Source: QQUK01 sp913009765 (lineage in GTDB: Bacteria > Zixibacteria > MSB-5A5 > GN15 > FEB-12). From it: DNA of 9,840 bases. Below, piece by piece: positions 6,243 through 9,840 of this stretch. A program made the translations under genes and the position numbers. Location: NCBI GenBank assembly GCA_937900185.1, contig CALCCW010000098.1, positions 1 to 9,840 of the forward strand. The letters are read 5' to 3'. Positions within the stretch are counted from its first letter, which is position 1. Each line of letters opens with the position of its first letter. The notes beneath the pieces were generated by a model. The model worked only from the letters and a program-made list of their open reading frames with translations, was not told the origin of the DNA and did no database searches.

Positions 6243-7064
6243 TTAATGTGTTTTGTCGATACTCTTTAAAACAGATTCAGGGGTAAATTCATTTTCATTA
6301 AATATCGGGTTTATTTTTATGTCCGTTACAACTGATTTAGCAACTTCTAATCCCATCGATATATTAACTAAAGTATATGGAAAGAAATACCCGTTAACTT
6401 TGCGATAATTACCCAGTTTGTTGACAAATACGAATGAGGTTGTGTCTTGATAAATAACACCCTCAACATATTTTATAAAATTATCTTTGTTATCAATACC
6501 TAAAATAATCATTAAAGAGTCGTTTTTTTTCATATAAAGATAGGATAACGAGTCATTTGAACGGGTTCCATATTTAATTTCAGAAAAAGGTTCTGTTTTA
6601 ATACCAAGTGGCATTGAAAGCGTGAGGTAGCTAAATAATTCCGCTTTGTATTTACCGCTGTATATAATGAGAGTGGTATCTCTGCCAATAAACCATGATT
6701 CAGTACCGTTTAAAATACGGCATTCAAAAGATGGTTGTTGATAACGAATGATTTTGTACTGACGGTCTCTTGTAAAGAATTTATCAACCTCAATTTTATC
6801 ATCACTTAGAATATTTTCCATATAGTATTGGATTTTAAATGATTTAAGTTGCTGTAAGTGAATTTCACCCCCATAGGCTAAAATACAGCGTTCAATTAAC
6901 TTTTGTCCAGCAGGGGAGTTCTTAATGGGGGTGGCTGATGTAAATAGAGAGTCATAGTTAAGTTTTTCTATGGCTGCTTTATGACCGTGAAAATTTTCAA
7001 ACCCAAAAATTGAATTACTGCCAAGCAGACTAATTACTAATAATAGTATAAATTTTTTATACAT
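6243..7064 (-). CDS. Exported LolA-fold-like protein (outer-membrane lipoprotein-sorting type)
   Basis: 273 residues with a signal peptide of about 21 residues and AAGGA 6 nt before the ATG. The rest reads as a one-domain beta-rich protein. Features seen in the LolA-like lipoprotein-sorting superfamily are an N-terminal helix with ILAYGGEIHLQQLKSF (61-77), alternating strands, NGTESWFIGRD (119-129), GYFFPYTLVN (225-234) and a closing FNENEFTPESV (256-266). There is no heme motif and no lipobox. True LolA carries lipoproteins across the periplasm; proteins of this looser group are mostly uncharacterised and may bind lipid or hydrophobic ligands. The gene is 10 nt upstream of the 14-heme cytochrome gene, so it may help export, insert or anchor cluster components such as the lipoprotein at 177-668. 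That role is inference; the fold call is moderate. Confidence 0.75.
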   Translation of the reverse strand: MYKKFILLLVISLLGSNSIFGFENFHGHKAAIEKLNYDSLFTSATPIKNSPAGQKLIERCILAYGGEIHLQQLKSFKIQYYMENILSDDKIEVDKFFTRDRQYKIIRYQQPSFECRILNGTESWFIGRDTTLIIYSGKYKAELFSYLTLSMPLGIKTEPFSEIKYGTRSNDSLSYLYMKKNDSLMIILGIDNKDNFIKYVEGVIYQDTTSFVFVNKLGNYRKVNGYFFPYTLVNISMGLEVAKSVVTDIKINPIFNENEFTPESVLKSIDKTH

Positions 7065-7099
7065 CTTTAATCCTTATTTTTTCTTATACTCATATTAAT

Positions 7100-7132
7100 A
7101 AAAAAAAGTAACAAAGCCAGCTTTATTGTAAC
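7100..7132 (-). terminator. Probable terminator after the cytochrome/TPR/thioredoxin-TPR operon
   Basis: On the minus strand an imperfect stem (GTTAC 7132-7128 and AAAG 7124-7121 against CTTT 7116-7113 and GTTAC 7112-7108, with one mismatch and an AAT bulge) is followed by T8 (7107-7100). The stem is weak but the U-tract is good. It lies about 30 nt past the TAG of the upstream gene and separates it from the LolA-like/14-heme pair. Confidence 0.55.
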
Positions 7133-7161
7133 ATATAATTTTTTTTAAATTTGTTAAACAA

Positions 7162-8286
7162 CTATTGATTTGGAAAGAGAATTTCAAGGGCTTTGAGCTG
7201 TTTTTGAACTGCTTGAGCATTGTCATTGTTCTGATGATGTGCTTTTCCTAAATAATAGAGAATTGTAGGGTTTTTAGGGTTTAACTCAAGGGCTTTGTTT
7301 AGCAAGCTTAATGCTTTATCAAATTTATTTTGACTAATATAACATTTGCTTAAAGAAATAATTGAAGGTGTAAAAGTATCATCTTTTTTTAGCAATGTTT
7401 CTAAATGCTCAATTGCTTCATCAATTTTATTCGTTAAATAAAGAGCCTCTCCTAATCCTGCTTGAGCAGCGACAAATTCGGAGTCTTTTGAGATAGCTGT
7501 AGTATATTCTATGAGAGCATTTTCCGGATCATGCAGACGAATATATATTTCACCTCTTAAATTATATGGAGATGGAAATTCGGGGTCAGCTTCTTGGGCT
7601 ATTTGTAAGTTTGCTAAGGCACGTTTATATAAACCCTTAAGTCTGAGATTTAATGCAAGATTGTAATATCTCAAAGATTTGTTGTTAGGTGTATAGCCCT
7701 CTCGAATAGCAAGAGAATCGGAACGGTCTTTTAATCCGAGCAGCACCATGAGAGAATCAACTATTAGATCTCTTGTGGTTAATGAATAGCCGGCAGGACC
7801 GTATTTCATTATTCCGGATGAGTCAGCAATTACTGTTGAGGGTACAGCGATTACTCCAAAACTATTAAATAGATTTAATTTATTATCAATAATAGTATGG
7901 AAAGGGAGATTAAGTTGAATGAGAAATTGTTTAATCTCTTCAATCTTTTTTGGGGGCATATTAGCGTTGTCAACATTTACAGCAATAATTTTAACACCCA
8001 TTTCTTTGTATTCCAAGGCTATTTCTTTTAATGAGGATAATTCCTCCAATGAACGATTTGACCATTTTGCCCAAAAAACAATTATAAGAATATTATTCTC
8101 TTGTATGATAAGTTCAGATGAGACATTATCACCTGTAATAATATCGACTCCTTTAACTGCAGGAATTTTCATCCCTTCTTGAAGATATCGAAAGGCAGCA
8201 GTTGCGGATGGAGCAATCAGAATCCCCGGCAATGCCAAGAAAAACAGCGTACATAATATATATTTTAATTTTTTATCAATTTGCAT
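7162..8286 (-). CDS. Exported thioredoxin-fold protein with lost CXXC, fused to five TPRs
   Basis: 374 residues: signal peptide 1-31; a TlpA/AhpC-like thioredoxin-fold domain at about 36-185; then five 34-residue TPRs at about 204-374 (for example PSPYNLRGEIYIRLHDPENA and PTILYYLGKAHHQNNDNAQA). The fold is shown by ILIIVFWAKW (66-75), VKIIAVNVD (98-106) and the cis-Pro loop AVPSTVIAD (147-155). The catalytic site, normally WCxxC, is W75-SNRS, with both cysteines replaced by Ser; no other Cys is placed for redox work. It is therefore unlikely to reduce disulfides or heme-site thiols as ResA or CcmG do. It looks more like a binding scaffold. The start is 1 nt after the stop of the TPR gene, with GGAAAAT as ribosome site, so the two are coupled. 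A role in organising or delivering apo-cytochromes is inferred. Confidence 0.9.
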   Translation of the reverse strand: MQIDKKLKYILCTLFFLALPGILIAPSATAAFRYLQEGMKIPAVKGVDIITGDNVSSELIIQENNILIIVFWAKWSNRSLEELSSLKEIALEYKEMGVKIIAVNVDNANMPPKKIEEIKQFLIQLNLPFHTIIDNKLNLFNSFGVIAVPSTVIADSSGIMKYGPAGYSLTTRDLIVDSLMVLLGLKDRSDSLAIREGYTPNNKSLRYYNLALNLRLKGLYKRALANLQIAQEADPEFPSPYNLRGEIYIRLHDPENALIEYTTAISKDSEFVAAQAGLGEALYLTNKIDEAIEHLETLLKKDDTFTPSIISLSKCYISQNKFDKALSLLNKALELNPKNPTILYYLGKAHHQNNDNAQAVQKQLKALEILFPNQ

Positions 8287-8287
8287 T

Positions 8288-8809
8288 TTATTTTCCGGTT
8301 AATGACTGCTGCAGTGCTTTTTCAAATAAGTCAAGTGCTTGTGTAGTATCAGCTTTATGTAATAATATAATACCTTCTAAATAAAGTGCCTCTGCTTCAT
8401 GAGGTTTAATTTTTAATATTGACTGTAAATGTATCAAAGCCTTATCATCTTCGCCTATATGTAAATATAGTCTTGATGCCAAGATTTTTAATCGAGATGA
8501 AAGAGGAGCTACTGTAATACCGCTTTCTATGTTTAAAATGGCATTTGCTGTATCGTTTGATTTCGCTAAAATGATACTCTTATAATAAAACCCACCAGAG
8601 TTTTTGGGGTCTATTGTCAAAAGCGAATCAACAAGACTTAGAGCCTTGGGATAATTTGAATCTTTTACTAATGAAATAACTTTTTTTAAAAGATTACGGG
8701 ATACTTTTTTCCTGGCTCGTTTTTCCTCTATTGTTGATTGAGCAACAACAGAAGAAACAGCAATGAGAGCAACTAATAATATTATAAAAATGTAAGTATA
8801 TCTTCTCAT
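8288..8809 (-). CDS. Small exported TPR protein
   Basis: 173 residues: signal peptide 1-23 (VVA/Q), a short basic stretch (KRARKK), then about four TPR-like helical hairpins (about 38-70, 71-104, 105-138 and 139-170). Visible TPR features include YPKALSLVDSLLTIDP, DKALIHLQSILKIKP and ALYLEGIILLHKADTTQALD. No catalytic or metal site is seen. TPRs bind protein partners; here, in the periplasm, the likely clients are the neighbouring cytochromes or the thioredoxin-TPR protein (inference). Its ATG overlaps the TAA of the preceding cytochrome gene as TAATG, with AGGA 5 nt upstream, and the next gene begins 1 nt after its stop. The three genes thus form one coupled unit. It could have arisen by duplication of the TPR part of the downstream gene, but the similarity is only at family level. 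Confidence 0.88.
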   Translation of the reverse strand: MRRYTYIFIILLVALIAVSSVVAQSTIEEKRARKKVSRNLLKKVISLVKDSNYPKALSLVDSLLTIDPKNSGGFYYKSIILAKSNDTANAILNIESGITVAPLSSRLKILASRLYLHIGEDDKALIHLQSILKIKPHEAEALYLEGIILLHKADTTQALDLFEKALQQSLTGK

Positions 8810-9840
8810 TATTTCCTATGATATTCTTTAGGTGCATGACATCCTACTACACATTTCCCGCCATCTTCAAATTTAGTAAATTTTATAGGTAATTCCCACT
8901 TAATTTTTCCAAATGGGACTGAAGTTCTAATATGTTTCTCTTGTGATGAAGCATGAACCTGATGGCACGCCTTACAACTTCGACCCTTAACATCTTTATT
9001 AACATGTAAATAATGAAGATTTCGGTCGCCATCTCTAAATGATGTTAAATTTGTTGTATTTTTGTCAAGTGCAAAGTTTTTATTATGGCATTCAAAACAA
9101 AGAGCATAATTTTCGGTCGCATATGACTTATAGAATTCTTCAGGAAAATAAGCTTTTAAAATAAGAGGATATTCTGATCCGTGAGGGGCATGACATGCAA
9201 TACAGTCACCCTCTTTTACCGGACCATGTTTAAATGTTTGACTAGCAATATATTCTTTTAATTCGTTATGACAGCTTAAACACAGGTCTTCTTGTGCCAA
9301 TGGAAATAGTCGTGGATTGTCAGATGCATGTGCATCGTGACAAGATTTACATTGACCGTCTGCTACAGGTTTATGTTGATAAAGACTTGCTGTAAAAGTT
9401 TTAATATCTTCATGACACGTATAACAGAGGTCAGGGCTTTGACTTGGAAGTAAGAATTCTGTTTTATTGGCATGTGGACTATGACAATTAGTACATCTCT
9501 CTTCTGCCGGTTTGTGTTTGTGACGGCTATTCATCTTATTTTCTTGTTCTTTATGACAATTGAAACAGAGCGTTTCAATTGGTGAAACAAGCTGTTTTTC
9601 GTTTGGAGATGCATGTGGATTATGACATACATTACAATCACCGGCTGCTACCGGACCATGAACAACGTTGTCATCAAATTCTTTAGAGTCATGACAAGTA
9701 AAACAAAGCTCACTTGCTTCTCCCTTAAGTGTATATTTAAAGTCTGATTGATGAGGGTCATGACAACCGGTACAATTACCTTCTGATACCGGAGTGTGGA
9801 CAAAATTTTCAAGCATCATATCTTTTTGAGCTTCATGACA
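8809..9840 (-). CDS. Doubled-CXXCH multiheme cytochrome c, 5' end outside the window
   Basis: The frame stays open to the window edge: before the Met at 9819 it reads CHEAQKD, where CH is the end of another heme site. The Met codons at 9819 and 9816 are therefore internal, and the true start lies beyond 9840. Counting from 9819, eleven CXXCH sites begin at residues 16, 39, 62, 85, 109, 132, 157, 180, 206, 241 and 282. A last site at 323 is CVVGCH, a CX3CH. First-of-pair sites carry DPH, NPH, SPH, DAH, APH or QVH. An insertion of about 35 residues (residues 245-281, with aromatic HYLHV) separates the last pair from the array. The unit HGPVAAGDCNVCHNPHAS is very close to one in the cytochrome at 665-1765. 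The protein is presumably an exported electron carrier with at least 13 hemes. Its stop overlaps the TPR gene start (TAATG). Confidence 0.93.
   Translation of the reverse strand, partial: CHEAQKDMMLENFVHTPVSEGNCTGCHDPHQSDFKYTLKGEASELCFTCHDSKEFDDNVVHGPVAAGDCNVCHNPHASPNEKQLVSPIETLCFNCHKEQENKMNSRHKHKPAEERCTNCHSPHANKTEFLLPSQSPDLCYTCHEDIKTFTASLYQHKPVADGQCKSCHDAHASDNPRLFPLAQEDLCLSCHNELKEYIASQTFKHGPVKEGDCIACHAPHGSEYPLILKAYFPEEFYKSYATENYALCFECHNKNFALDKNTTNLTSFRDGDRNLHYLHVNKDVKGRSCKACHQVHASSQEKHIRTSVPFGKIKWELPIKFTKFEDGGKCVVGCHAPKEYHRK

Noticed and set aside
7919..8384. Two plus-strand frames opposite the thioredoxin-TPR and TPR genes
   Set aside because: Antisense shadows of genes with clear signal peptides and domains; no ribosome sites.
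665..9840. CRISPR-like or DNA-level tandem repeats suggested by the regular CATGACA/GTGGCA spacing
   Set aside because: The periodicity comes from CXXCH codons (TGYCAY) on the minus strand. The repeats are at protein level, with variable DNA between.

Overview
The window looks like a chromosomal fragment of an AT-rich, diderm, anaerobically respiring bacterium. Every protein that can be supported is encoded on the minus strand, so transcription runs from high to low coordinates. Nearly all are exported: each gene whose start is visible begins with a signal peptide. Four encode multiheme c-type cytochromes of the doubled-CXXCH type. Together they hold 44 canonical CXXCH sites, two non-canonical sites (CX5CH and CX3CH), and one site cut by the window edge. 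Clusters like this are typical of bacteria that move electrons across or outside the outer membrane (metal reducers, syntrophs, some Nitrospirota, Desulfobacterota and FCB-group lineages). The genus cannot be named from sequence alone. A perfect AGGAGGT ribosome binding site and TTGACA/TATAAT-like promoters argue mildly against Bacteroidetes proper.

Layout in transcription order. (i) 9840-7162: a doubled-CXXCH cytochrome (5' end outside the window), a four-TPR exported protein and a thioredoxin-fold/TPR protein whose CXXC has become SNRS. They form a tightly coupled operon (1-nt overlap, then a 1-nt gap) that ends in a terminator-like hairpin at 7100-7132. (ii) 7064-5156: a LolA-fold-like exported protein and a 14-heme cytochrome, 10 nt apart. 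(iii) 5155-4629: a 527-nt gene-free stretch with a sigma70-type promoter, a structured leader and a G-rich tract. (iv) 4628-3081: an exported FN3-FN3-NHL beta-propeller protein. (v) 3005-1857: an acidic, lysine-poor decaheme cytochrome that looks like its own transcription unit, with a promoter, a palindrome over the -35, a perfect Shine-Dalgarno and a strong terminator. (vi) 1765-177: a decaheme cytochrome with an Ig-like N-terminal domain and an NHL lipoprotein, joined by an ATGA overlap.

The left end is an artefact. Positions 119-176 are the complete 58-nt Illumina TruSeq universal (P5) adapter, preceded by a T15 run. The lipoprotein gene is therefore broken at 177, and any product ending in RSEERRV... 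is false. Bases 1-103 may not belong next to the rest.

Working model (inference): the window is part of an extracellular electron-transfer gene cluster. The decaheme at 1857-3005 would be the abundant extracellular, possibly filament-forming, cytochrome. The other cytochromes would be periplasmic or outer-surface carriers. The NHL, FN3, TPR, LolA-like and redox-dead thioredoxin-fold proteins would act in assembly, docking or export. No beta-barrel porin, inner-membrane quinol oxidase or cytochrome maturation enzyme is visible, so the conduit is incomplete as seen.
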